From contig NZ_VOBG01000005.1 in NCBI RefSeq assembly GCF_008369295.1, positions 1 to 64,000 of the forward strand: DNA of 64,000 nt, in the 5' to 3' direction. Below are positions 27,601 through 35,683 of the stretch, piece after piece. Origin of the DNA: Pseudomonas sp. ANT_H4. Its GTDB lineage: Bacteria > Pseudomonadota > Gammaproteobacteria > Pseudomonadales > Pseudomonadaceae. Within the stretch, counting starts at the first letter, position 1, and every line of letters starts with the position of its first letter. Under the pieces are notes generated by a model that searched no databases, was not told the origin of the DNA, and saw only the letters and a program-made list of their open reading frames with translations. The translations under genes and the position numbers were made by a program.

Positions 27601-30600
27601 CGGTCACCGCCAACGGCAAGCTCGACCGCAAGGCGCTACCGTTGCCGGACGCGGCGCCGCAGCAGGCTTTTGTTGCGCCCGGCAGCGATCTTGAAAAAGC
27701 CCTGGCGGCGATCTGGTGCGATGTGCTGGGCGTTGAGCAGGTCGGCCTGGAAGACAACTTCTTCGAACTGGGGGGCGACTCGATAATCTCCATCCAGATG
27801 GTCAGCCGCGCCCGCCAGGCCGGGATTCGCCTGAGCCCACGGGACCTGTTTCAGTACCAGAGCGTGCGCAGCCTGGCGCGGGTAGCGACCTTTGATCAGC
27901 ACAACGCAATCGATCAAGGCTCGGTCAGCGGCGAAGTAATCCTGACGCCCGTGCAGCAGGTTTTTTTCCAGCAGGCTATCCCGGCCCGTCATCACTGGAA
28001 CCAGTCGTTGCTGCTGACGCCTCGTGAACCGCTGGTGGTCCCGGCGCTGGAAGCGGCGTTGATCCAACTGATCAACCACCATGATGCCTTGCGCCTGCGC
28101 TTTGCCGGTGAGGCAGAGGGCTGGTGCCAAACCTACGCCACAGCGGTCAGCGAGTCCGGGCTATGGCAATGCCACGCCGACAGCGTCGATGAATTGGCCG
28201 CGCTGTGTGACGAGGCGCAACGCAGCCTCGACCTGCGACAGGGGCCGCTGTTGCGCGCCGCGCTGATTAACCTGGCCGATGGCAGCCAGCGTTTGCTGCT
28301 GGTGGTCCATCACCTGGTGGTGGACGGCGTGTCCTGGCGCATCGTATTGGAGGATTTGCAGCAGGCTTATCAGCAGCACGCAGCCGCACAGCCGTCGGTA
28401 CTGCCGGCCAAGACCAGTGCCTACCAGCACTGGGCGCAGCATCTACATGCCCACGCGCAGACCCTCAACGACCAACTGCCGTACTGGCTGGCGCAGTCCA
28501 GCGCCACCGACCTGCCTTGTGATAATCCACAGGGCGGCCTGAACAACCGCCTGGGGCAAAAGATCGAAACCCGCCTCGACGCCGAGCTGACCCGTCAACT
28601 GCTGCAAACCGCCCCGGCGGCCTATCGCACCCAGGTCAACGACTTGCTGCTGACTGCATTGGCCCGCGCCGTCTGCCGCTGGAGCGGCCAGGACGCCGCC
28701 TTGATCCAGCTTGAAGGCCATGGCCGCGAAGACCTGTTCGATAGCCTGGACCTGACCCGCACCGTCGGCTGGTTCACCAGCGTGTTCCCGGTGCGCCTGC
28801 AACCGGCGGCTGAACTGGCGACCTCGATCAAATCGATCAAGGAGCAGTTGCGCGCCGTGCCCGGCAAAGGCCTGGGCCACGGACTGTTGCGCTACCTCGG
28901 CGAACCTGCGGCCCGCGAAGCGCTTTCGGCACTGCCGGCGCCGCGTATCACCTTCAACTACCTGGGGCAGTTCGACCGACAGTTCGATGAGTCGGCACTC
29001 TTTGTTCCGGCTACCCAGGGCAGCGGTCAGGCCCAGGACCCCCAAGCGCCGCTGGCCAACTGGCTGACGGTGGAAGGCCAGGTGTATGGCGGCGAGTTGG
29101 CGTTGCAATGGGGTTTTAGCCACGAGATGTTCAGCGCCTCTACCATCCAGCAGTTGGCCGATGCCTACACTCGGGAACTCAAGGCGCTGATCGAGCACTG
29201 CTGCGCCGCGACGCCGGGCCAGGTCACGGCGTCGGATTTCCCCCTGGCGACCCTGACCCAACAACAACTGGATCGACTGCCGGTGGAAGGCCAGGCCTTC
29301 GACGATATCTACCCGTTGTCGCCGATGCAGCAGGGCATGTTGTTCCACACCTTGTATGAGCCTCAGGCGCAGGCTTACATCAATCAACTACGCCTGGATA
29401 TTCGAGGGTTAGATGTGCTGGCCTTCGGTCGCGCCTGGCAAGCGGCGATCGACCGCCATGACATCCTGCGTAGCAGCTTCCATTGGCTGGGCCTGGGCAG
29501 CGCGCATCAGGTGATCCATCGCCAGGTGGACCTGCAGTTGCAGGTGATCGACGATATCTACGCCGACCGGGATGCCCTGGCCAGCGCCGAACGCGAACTG
29601 GGCTTTGAACTGAGCAGCGCGCCGCTGTTGCGCCTGATGCTGGTGCGCGGTGGCGATGAAACCTGGCATTTGATCTACACCAGCCATCACATCCTGATGG
29701 ACGGCTGGAGCAACGCCCAACTGCTCGGTGAAGTCATCAGCCATTACGCCGGCCATCTATTGCCGGCGCCCCTTGGGCAGTTCCGCGATTACCTGAGCTG
29801 GCTGCAACAGCAAGCATCACAGGCCGGCGAGGCGTTCTGGAAAGCCACCCTGGCGCCGCTGCAAGCGCCCACCTTGCTGGCCGATGCGCTGCGGCCTCCC
29901 GTCGGCGCTACGGGCATGGCGGAGCATCAGGTGAGTGTCGACAGTGCCTTGAGCCAGGCCTTGATCGACTTCTCCCGTCAGCAAAAAATCACCCTCAACA
30001 CCCTGTTTCAAGGGGCCTGGAGCCTGTTGCTGCAACGCTATACCGGCCAGGACTGCGTGGCTTTTGGCGCTACAGTGGCCGGGCGTTCGGCACCGTTACC
30101 GGGCATCGAGCAGCAGTTGGGCTTGTTCATCAACACCTTGCCCATCATCAGCAGCCCTGGGCCGGCCGAGCGGGTCGGGCCTTGGTTGAGCGAACTGCAA
30201 GCGTTGAACCTGAGCCTGCGTGACCATGAACACGTGCCTCTGTATGACATTCAGGCCTGGGCCGGGCAGCAAGGCTCGGCCCTGTTCGACAGCCTGCTGG
30301 TGTTCGAAAACTTCCCGGTGGCCGAGGCGCTCAAGCAAGGCGCGCCCGCCGGCTTGGCCTTTGGTGAACTGCACAGTCACGAACGCACCCACTACCCGTT
30401 GACCCTGGGCATCGAGCTGGGTGCCAGCCTGCGCCTGGCGTTCAGCTACGACTCGGCGTGCTTCAGCGAGGCTGGCGTGCGTCAGTTGAGCGTCAACCTG
30501 CAACACCTGTTGGCGCAGTTGGTTGCCAATGCCCAGGCTTGCCTGGGCACCCTGGAACTGCTGGATGCGCCCGGTCGTCGTGCTGTGCTGGCGCTCAGCC

Positions 30601-33600
30601 AATCGCCAGTATCGACCCCGCTCAGTCACGCGCTGGTTCATCAGCGCATCGCTGCCCAGGCCCTGGCCACACCCGCGGCCCTGGCTGTGCAGGCAGGCGA
30701 TCAAGCCCTGAGCTATGGCCAACTCAATGAGCGGGCCAATCGCCTGGCCCATCGCCTGCTGGAGCACGGCGTCGGCCCCGGCCAGCGGGTCGGCTTGGCA
30801 TGCCGTCGTGGCCCGCACTTGATTGTCAGCTTGCTGGCCGTACTCAAGAGTGGCGCCGCCTATGTCCCGCTGGACCCGAAATACCCCACCGAGCGTCTGG
30901 CCTACATGCTCGCCGACAGCCGCCTTGACTTGCTGCTGTGTGAGACCGGCCTGCTGGAAGACCTGCCGTTACCCGAGCAACTGATGCGCCTGGATTTCAG
31001 CCCCACAGGCGACGAACTGGCGAGCTACCCCGCCAGCAATCCGTCCAATCACGCGGTCGCTGCCGACCTGGCCTACGTGATCTACACCTCCGGCTCCACC
31101 GGCCTGCCCAAGGGCGTGGCGATTGATCATGCGGCCCTCGGCCAGTTCTGCCAGAGCGCTGAGGATTACAGCGTGCTGAGCCCCGAGGACCGAGTGCTGC
31201 AGTTTGCCACGTTCAGCTTCGATGGCTTTGTCGAGCAATGCTACCCGCCGTTGTGCGCCGGCGCTGCGCTGATCATGCGCGGCGATGAGCTGCTGGACGC
31301 CGGGCAACTGGCGCGGGAAATCGTTGCCCAGGGCGTGACCCTGGCCGATTTGCCGGCCGCTTACTGGTATCTGCTGGCCAAGGAGTGCGCACTCGGCGGC
31401 GGTTCCCTGGGCAACCTGCGTCAGGTTCACGTGGGTGGCGAAGCCATGTCCGTGGAAGGCTTGCGGGTCTGGCATGAAGCCGGCCTGGGCGCGGTGCGCC
31501 TGCTCAATACCTATGGCCCGACCGAGGCCACGGTGGTGTCCAGCGTGCATCAATGCCGTCTGGACGATGCCAGCGATGCGTTTGGTATTCCCATTGGGCG
31601 GGCCATCGACGGCCGGTCGCTGTATGTCCTCGACAGTGCCGGCCAGTTGTTGCCAACCGGTGGCGTCGGCGAGCTGTTCATCGGCGCCGAGGTCGGTCTG
31701 GCCCAGTGCTATTTTGACCGTCCCGCACTGACGGCCGAGCGCTTCCTGCCGGACCCGTTCTCGCCATTGCCGGGCGCACGCCTTTACCGCAGTGGCGACC
31801 TGGCTCGCTACAACGGCGATGACGCCCTGGAATACGCCGGGCGCATCGACCATCAGGTGAAGATTCGCGGTTTGCGCATCGAGATGGGCGAAATCGAAGC
31901 CTGCCTGCAGGCCCTGGAACAAGTGCGCGAGGCCGCCGTCATTGCCCACCACAGCCCGAGTGGCGCGCAGCTGGTGGCGTATGTCGTCGCCAGCGACCCG
32001 TCAGTCGACGAGGCTTACTTTCGCCAGCAACTGATTGCCACCTTGCGCCAGTCGTTGCCTGATTACATGGTGCCGGGCCATGTGCTACTGCTCGGCGCGC
32101 TGCCCTTGAACAACAACGGCAAGCTCGACCGCCGGGCATTGCCCGCGCCTGATCTGAACCGGTCCGAGGTTGCCTACGTCGCCCCGCAAAACCCTCTTCA
32201 GGCGCAACTGGCGGCGATCTGGCAGGCGGTGTTGCAGGTCGACAGCGTCGGCCTCGACGATCACTTCTTTGAGCGCGGCGGCCACTCCCTGCTGGCCACC
32301 CAGGTGATTTCCCGGGTTCGTCATGACCTGCAACTTGAAGTGGCGCTGCGCACCCTGTTCGAACAGCCCACCTTGAAGGCATTTGCCGAGGCCTGCGAGG
32401 GCCTGCAAACCCGGGAAAGCCTGCCGATGGTGGCTCTGGAGCGCGGTCGGCTGCTGGCGTTGTCGTCGGCCCAGGAGCGCCAGTGGTTTCTCTGGCAACT
32501 GGACCCCGACAGCGCCGCTTACCACGTACCAACTGCGCTGCATTTGCGCGGCGAGCTGAATGTGCATGCATTGGAGCAAGCGTTCCAGGCCCTGGTGCAG
32601 CGACATGAATCCCTGCGCACCGTCTTCGTGGAGGAGGGCGAGCGAACCTGGCAGGTGATTCAGCCGCATCGCATGCAGGCTGTCGAGCAGCAACGCGTGG
32701 CTGCCGGGGCGATCCAACAGCGGGTGGAAGAGGAAATCCAGCGCCCATTCGACCTGTTCAACGGGCCGCTGATGCGCGTCAAGTTGCTGGAGATCCAGGC
32801 CGATCATCACGTGCTGGTGATCACCCAGCACCACATCATTTCTGATGGCTGGTCGATGCAGATCATCGTCGACGAACTGGTACAGCTTTACGCCGCTGGC
32901 TGTGAAGGTCGCGAGGCCCGGTTGAGCCCGCTGCCCCTGCAATACGCCGATTATGCGGCCTGGCAAAAGCAGCGGATGGCCGAGGGCGAACGTGACCGGC
33001 AACTGGCGTACTGGCGCGAGAAACTGGGCGGTGAGCAGCCGGTGCTGGAATTGCCGTTCGATTTTCCGCGCCCAGCCGAGCAGAGCTTTCGCGGTGCGCG
33101 CCTGGACTTCGCCTTGCCGTCGCAGCTTGCCGACGGTTTGCAGGCCCTGGCGCAACGTGAACAGGTCACGCTGTTCATGCTGTTGTTGGCGTCGTTCCAG
33201 ATGTTGTTGCACCGCTACAGCGGTCAGGCGGACATCCGTGTCGGCGTGCCGGTGGCTAACCGTAACCGCATGGAAACCGAGGGTCTGGTGGGTTTCTTCG
33301 TCAACACCCAGGTGCTGCGCGCCGAGGTCGACGGGCAGGACTCGTTTAGCGACCTGCTACGCCAGGTTCGCCAGTCGGTGCTCGACGCCCAGACCTACCA
33401 GGACCTGCCGTTCGAACAACTGGTGGATGCCCTGCAACCCCAGCGCAGCCTGAGCCACAGCCCATTGTTCCAGGTGCTATTTAACCATCAGAGTCGCGCG
33501 GCTCGCCCCGCTCAACTGGACGATTTGCATATCGAGGGGCTGGCCTGGGACAGTGGAACCGCGCAGTTCGACCTGGTCCTGGACACCACCGAAAGCGAAG

Positions 33601-35669
33601 CCGGTTTGATCGCCTCGCTGACCTATGCCAGTGACGTGTTTGAACGCAGCACCATTGAACGCCTGGCGCAGCATTGGCAGACCCTGTTGCAGGGCATCGT
33701 CGTGCAGCCTGGAACGCGCATTGCCGAGCTGCCAATGTTGACTGACGATGAGCGTCAATTGACCCTGGAGCAGTGGAATGGAGTATCGGGCCACTATCCG
33801 CAAGGCGAGTCGATCCATCGCTTGATCGAACTGCAAGCGGCCAGGGCACCTGATGCCGTGGCGCTGGTGTTGGGCGACCAGCACCTCAGTTACGGCGAAC
33901 TCAATCGCCAGGCCAACTGCCTGGCCCATGTCTTGATCGCCGAGGGCGTTGGGCCTGAAGTGCTGGTGGGCATCGCGGTGGAGCGCTCGTTCCAGATGCT
34001 CGTCGGCTTGCTGGCGATCCTCAAGGCCGGCGGCGCCTATGTGCCACTGGACCCGGCCTACCCGGATGATCGATTGCAGTACATGATCCAGGACAGTGGC
34101 CTGACCTTGTTGCTGACTCAAGGCCAACTACTTGCCAGCCTGCCGATCCCGCAAGGCGTGCGCAGCCTGTTGATCGAGGACGACCACGGAGTTTTCGACC
34201 ACAACCCGCAGGTGGTGGTCGCGCCGGATAACCTGGCCTATGTGATCTACACCTCCGGCTCCACCGGTAGGCCCAAGGGCACGTTGTTACCGCACCGAAA
34301 CGTCCTGCGGTTGTTCCAGGCTACCCAGGACTGGTTCAACTTCGGTCCCGATGACTGTTGGACGCTGTTCCACTCGTACGCATTTGACTTCTCGGTATGG
34401 GAGATCTTTGGCGCCCTGCTGTACGGTGGCCGCCTGGTGATCGTGACGCAAGAGGTCAGTCGTTCGCCGCACGCCTTCCTCGATCTGCTTTACCAGGAGC
34501 GCGTGACGGTGTTGAACCAGACACCATCGGCGTTCAAGCAACTGATGGGTGTGGCCTGCGCGCAAGAGTCTTCGCGCGATCTCTTGCTGCGCTACATCGT
34601 ATTTGGCGGCGAGCCGCTGGAAGTGAGTAGCCTGCGGCCCTGGTTCGCGCGATTCGGCGATTGCGCCCCGCAACTGATCAACATGTATGGCATCACCGAA
34701 ACCACGGTGCACGTCACTTACCGGCCGCTGTCGTTGGCGGATTTGGACAATGGTGCGTCCAGCCCGATCGGCGTGGCGATTGCGGACCTGTCCTGGTACG
34801 TGCTCGATGCGCAGCTCAACCCGGTGGCCAGGGGCTGTATCGGTGAGCTCTATGTGGGGCGGGCAGGATTGGCGCGGGGCTATTTGAACCGGGCTGATCT
34901 GACCGGCGCGCGTTTTATTCCGGACCTGTTCTCCAGCGAAGGTGGGCGCTTGTACCGCACTGGCGACCTGGCACGGTATCGCGCCGATGGGGTGGTCGAG
35001 TATGTGGGCCGGATCGACCAGCAGGTAAAGATTCGCGGTTTCCGTATCGAACTGGGAGAAATCGAAGCCTGCTTGCTGGATCAGCCATCGGTACGCGAGG
35101 CGGTAGTCCTGGCTCGGGAGGGCGTGGGCGGTACGCACTTGGTCGGCTACCTTGTGCCCTCGGTGCAAGTGGAGGATCAGGCGGTCTGGCGTGGTGAGCT
35201 GCGCAGGAGCCTCAAGGCACACCTTGCGGAGTACATGGTGCCTGCGCATTTGGTATTGCTGGAGCAGATGCCGTTGACAGGCAATGGAAAACTCGACCGC
35301 AAGGCGTTACCCGAGCCTGACGCCAGCCTGTCGCAAACGGACTATGTGGCGCCGGACAGCGAACTGGCGCAGAGCGTTGCCGGCATCTGGCAAGAGGTAC
35401 TGGAGGTCGCCCAGGTGGGCCTCAATGATAACTTCTTTGCCCTCGGCGGCCATTCGTTGCTGGCCACCCAGGTGACGATGCGCATTCGCGAGCAATTGAA
35501 CCTGGAGGTACCGCTAAAGGTGCTGTTTGCCACCGAAAACCTGCGTGACTTCTGTGATCAGTTGCAAGGCTTGCAAAGCGATTTGCAACCGTTACAGGAC
35601 GAACTGACTAAATCTCTGGAGGCCCTCAAACGTCTATCAGCCAATGATCTTGAGAAACTGATTTCTTAA
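24636..35669 (+). CDS. Pyoverdine NRPS, three modules (PvdI/PvdJ-like): D-Ser, Lys-like, Thr
   Basis: A 3,677-aa non-ribosomal peptide synthetase, C-A-T-E / C-A-T / C-A-T. The N-terminus MNAEDSLKLARRFI is shared by internal pyoverdine synthetases and starts with a condensation domain, so it must accept a chain from PvdL. Codes read by eye are DVWHVSLIDK (Ser, followed by E), DGEDHGTVVK (basic, Lys-like) and DFWNVGMVHK (Thr); the last Lys is assumed. Carrier motifs fit: GGDSI before E, GGHSL before C domains. The C-terminal ~35 residues (ELTKSLEALKRLSANDLEKL) are charged and helical, a likely docking segment for the next synthetase. I prefer ATG 24636; GTG 24603 is the only upstream option. 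The next NRPS starts 14 bases after its stop. It is cytoplasmic and presumably iron-regulated through PvdS. Confidence 0.93.
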   Translation: MNAEDSLKLARRFIGLPLEKRQMFLQALHKEGVDFSRFPIPAGVEAEDRQALSYAQQRMWFLWQLDPASGAYNLPGAVRLKGALSLPAMEQAFASLVERHETLRTVFQRQADERLLQVAVQPSLAIEQVDFSALAPAAREHAVTDAATRQSLLPFDLANGPLLRVQLLKLAEQEHVLLLTLHHIVSDGWSMNVLIDEFIRCYDAHERNETPQLPALPIQYSDYALWQRRWLEAGEQARQLEYWQARLGNEHPMLELPIDHPRPAMPSYRGTRHDFAIDPALAAQLRSCAQQHNVTLFMLLLGAFNVLLHRYTGQGDLRIGVPIANRNRTEVEGLIGFFVNTQVLRTELTGQTRVGELLQGIKEHALGAQAHQELPFERLVEALKVERSLSHTPLFQVMYNHQPVVADIASVSTASGLELSLVQWQGRTTQFDLTLDTYEKSGTLHAALTFANDLFDSASIERMARHWISLLQAMAVDGNQRIGELPMLAADERLVLVHGWNQTDEQYPTERGIHQLIEDQVQRTPQAPALVFGATVLSYAQLDARANQLAHALRQQGVGPDVLVGICVERSVEMVVGLLAILKAGGAYVPLDPEYPLDRLAYMIEDSGIALLLSQTSLLHRLPANEVKVIMLDPQPDWFEGYSTEPVAMTVHGLNLAYVIYTSGSTGKPKGAGNSHRALVNRLCWMQDAYGLDGSDAVLQKTPFSFDVSVWEFFWPLMTGARLVVAAPGEHREPARLIETIREQHISTLHFVPSMLQAFIHEPGVQACASLKRIVCSGEALALDAQLQVFAKLPSAALYNLYGPTEAAIDVTHWTCIDEGADSVPIGRPIANLGTYVLDAQLNPVPAGVAGELYLGGTGLARSYHRRPGLTSERFVPCPFTAGARLYRTGDRVRQRADGVIEYLGRLDHQVKLRGLRIELGEIETRLMQHPLVRETVVLVQGGKQLVAYLVLDAAEPTTPWQQELKAWLLGSLPEYMVPTYLMPLAKLPVTANGKLDRKALPLPDAAPQQAFVAPGSDLEKALAAIWCDVLGVEQVGLEDNFFELGGDSIISIQMVSRARQAGIRLSPRDLFQYQSVRSLARVATFDQHNAIDQGSVSGEVILTPVQQVFFQQAIPARHHWNQSLLLTPREPLVVPALEAALIQLINHHDALRLRFAGEAEGWCQTYATAVSESGLWQCHADSVDELAALCDEAQRSLDLRQGPLLRAALINLADGSQRLLLVVHHLVVDGVSWRIVLEDLQQAYQQHAAAQPSVLPAKTSAYQHWAQHLHAHAQTLNDQLPYWLAQSSATDLPCDNPQGGLNNRLGQKIETRLDAELTRQLLQTAPAAYRTQVNDLLLTALARAVCRWSGQDAALIQLEGHGREDLFDSLDLTRTVGWFTSVFPVRLQPAAELATSIKSIKEQLRAVPGKGLGHGLLRYLGEPAAREALSALPAPRITFNYLGQFDRQFDESALFVPATQGSGQAQDPQAPLANWLTVEGQVYGGELALQWGFSHEMFSASTIQQLADAYTRELKALIEHCCAATPGQVTASDFPLATLTQQQLDRLPVEGQAFDDIYPLSPMQQGMLFHTLYEPQAQAYINQLRLDIRGLDVLAFGRAWQAAIDRHDILRSSFHWLGLGSAHQVIHRQVDLQLQVIDDIYADRDALASAERELGFELSSAPLLRLMLVRGGDETWHLIYTSHHILMDGWSNAQLLGEVISHYAGHLLPAPLGQFRDYLSWLQQQASQAGEAFWKATLAPLQAPTLLADALRPPVGATGMAEHQVSVDSALSQALIDFSRQQKITLNTLFQGAWSLLLQRYTGQDCVAFGATVAGRSAPLPGIEQQLGLFINTLPIISSPGPAERVGPWLSELQALNLSLRDHEHVPLYDIQAWAGQQGSALFDSLLVFENFPVAEALKQGAPAGLAFGELHSHERTHYPLTLGIELGASLRLAFSYDSACFSEAGVRQLSVNLQHLLAQLVANAQACLGTLELLDAPGRRAVLALSQSPVSTPLSHALVHQRIAAQALATPAALAVQAGDQALSYGQLNERANRLAHRLLEHGVGPGQRVGLACRRGPHLIVSLLAVLKSGAAYVPLDPKYPTERLAYMLADSRLDLLLCETGLLEDLPLPEQLMRLDFSPTGDELASYPASNPSNHAVAADLAYVIYTSGSTGLPKGVAIDHAALGQFCQSAEDYSVLSPEDRVLQFATFSFDGFVEQCYPPLCAGAALIMRGDELLDAGQLAREIVAQGVTLADLPAAYWYLLAKECALGGGSLGNLRQVHVGGEAMSVEGLRVWHEAGLGAVRLLNTYGPTEATVVSSVHQCRLDDASDAFGIPIGRAIDGRSLYVLDSAGQLLPTGGVGELFIGAEVGLAQCYFDRPALTAERFLPDPFSPLPGARLYRSGDLARYNGDDALEYAGRIDHQVKIRGLRIEMGEIEACLQALEQVREAAVIAHHSPSGAQLVAYVVASDPSVDEAYFRQQLIATLRQSLPDYMVPGHVLLLGALPLNNNGKLDRRALPAPDLNRSEVAYVAPQNPLQAQLAAIWQAVLQVDSVGLDDHFFERGGHSLLATQVISRVRHDLQLEVALRTLFEQPTLKAFAEACEGLQTRESLPMVALERGRLLALSSAQERQWFLWQLDPDSAAYHVPTALHLRGELNVHALEQAFQALVQRHESLRTVFVEEGERTWQVIQPHRMQAVEQQRVAAGAIQQRVEEEIQRPFDLFNGPLMRVKLLEIQADHHVLVITQHHIISDGWSMQIIVDELVQLYAAGCEGREARLSPLPLQYADYAAWQKQRMAEGERDRQLAYWREKLGGEQPVLELPFDFPRPAEQSFRGARLDFALPSQLADGLQALAQREQVTLFMLLLASFQMLLHRYSGQADIRVGVPVANRNRMETEGLVGFFVNTQVLRAEVDGQDSFSDLLRQVRQSVLDAQTYQDLPFEQLVDALQPQRSLSHSPLFQVLFNHQSRAARPAQLDDLHIEGLAWDSGTAQFDLVLDTTESEAGLIASLTYASDVFERSTIERLAQHWQTLLQGIVVQPGTRIAELPMLTDDERQLTLEQWNGVSGHYPQGESIHRLIELQAARAPDAVALVLGDQHLSYGELNRQANCLAHVLIAEGVGPEVLVGIAVERSFQMLVGLLAILKAGGAYVPLDPAYPDDRLQYMIQDSGLTLLLTQGQLLASLPIPQGVRSLLIEDDHGVFDHNPQVVVAPDNLAYVIYTSGSTGRPKGTLLPHRNVLRLFQATQDWFNFGPDDCWTLFHSYAFDFSVWEIFGALLYGGRLVIVTQEVSRSPHAFLDLLYQERVTVLNQTPSAFKQLMGVACAQESSRDLLLRYIVFGGEPLEVSSLRPWFARFGDCAPQLINMYGITETTVHVTYRPLSLADLDNGASSPIGVAIADLSWYVLDAQLNPVARGCIGELYVGRAGLARGYLNRADLTGARFIPDLFSSEGGRLYRTGDLARYRADGVVEYVGRIDQQVKIRGFRIELGEIEACLLDQPSVREAVVLAREGVGGTHLVGYLVPSVQVEDQAVWRGELRRSLKAHLAEYMVPAHLVLLEQMPLTGNGKLDRKALPEPDASLSQTDYVAPDSELAQSVAGIWQEVLEVAQVGLNDNFFALGGHSLLATQVTMRIREQLNLEVPLKVLFATENLRDFCDQLQGLQSDLQPLQDELTKSLEALKRLSANDLEKLIS
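24789..29260 (+). other. NRPS 1 module 1: C(LCL)-A(Ser)-T-E
   Basis: C: SYAQQRMWFLW and HHIVSDGW (near 25180). A: YTSGSTGKPKG near 26620, pocket residues D-V-W-H-V-S-L-I-D read from FDVSVWE, STLHFVPSM, RIVCSGEA and NLYGPTEAAID, a serine code. T: GGDSI near 27780. E: HHLVVDGVSW near 28310 and FNYLGQFD. The module adds serine and epimerises it. Confidence 0.88.
29307..32390 (+). other. NRPS 1 module 2: C(DCL)-A(basic, Lys-like)-T
   Basis: C: YPLSPMQQGMLF, the form that follows E domains, with HHILMDGW near 29690. A: YTSGSTGLPKG near 31085, pocket D-G-E-D-H-G-T-V-V from FDGFVEQ, LADLPAAYW, VHVGGEA and NTYGPTEATVV. Two acidic pocket residues point to a basic side chain; lysine is the likeliest by analogy with pyoverdine synthetases, and Arg or Orn are alternatives. 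T: GGHSL near 32280. No E. Confidence 0.7.
32456..35560 (+). other. NRPS 1 module 3: C(LCL)-A(Thr)-T
   Basis: C: LSSAQERQWFLWQLD and HHIISDGW near 32830. A: YTSGSTGRPKG near 34250, pocket D-F-W-N-V-G-M-V-H from FDFSVWE, VLNQTPSAF, IVFGGEP and NMYGITETTVH, the threonine code. T: GGHSL near 35450. No E, so L-Thr is passed to NRPS 2. Confidence 0.85.
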
Positions 35670-35683
35670 TTGAGGGCTATGGC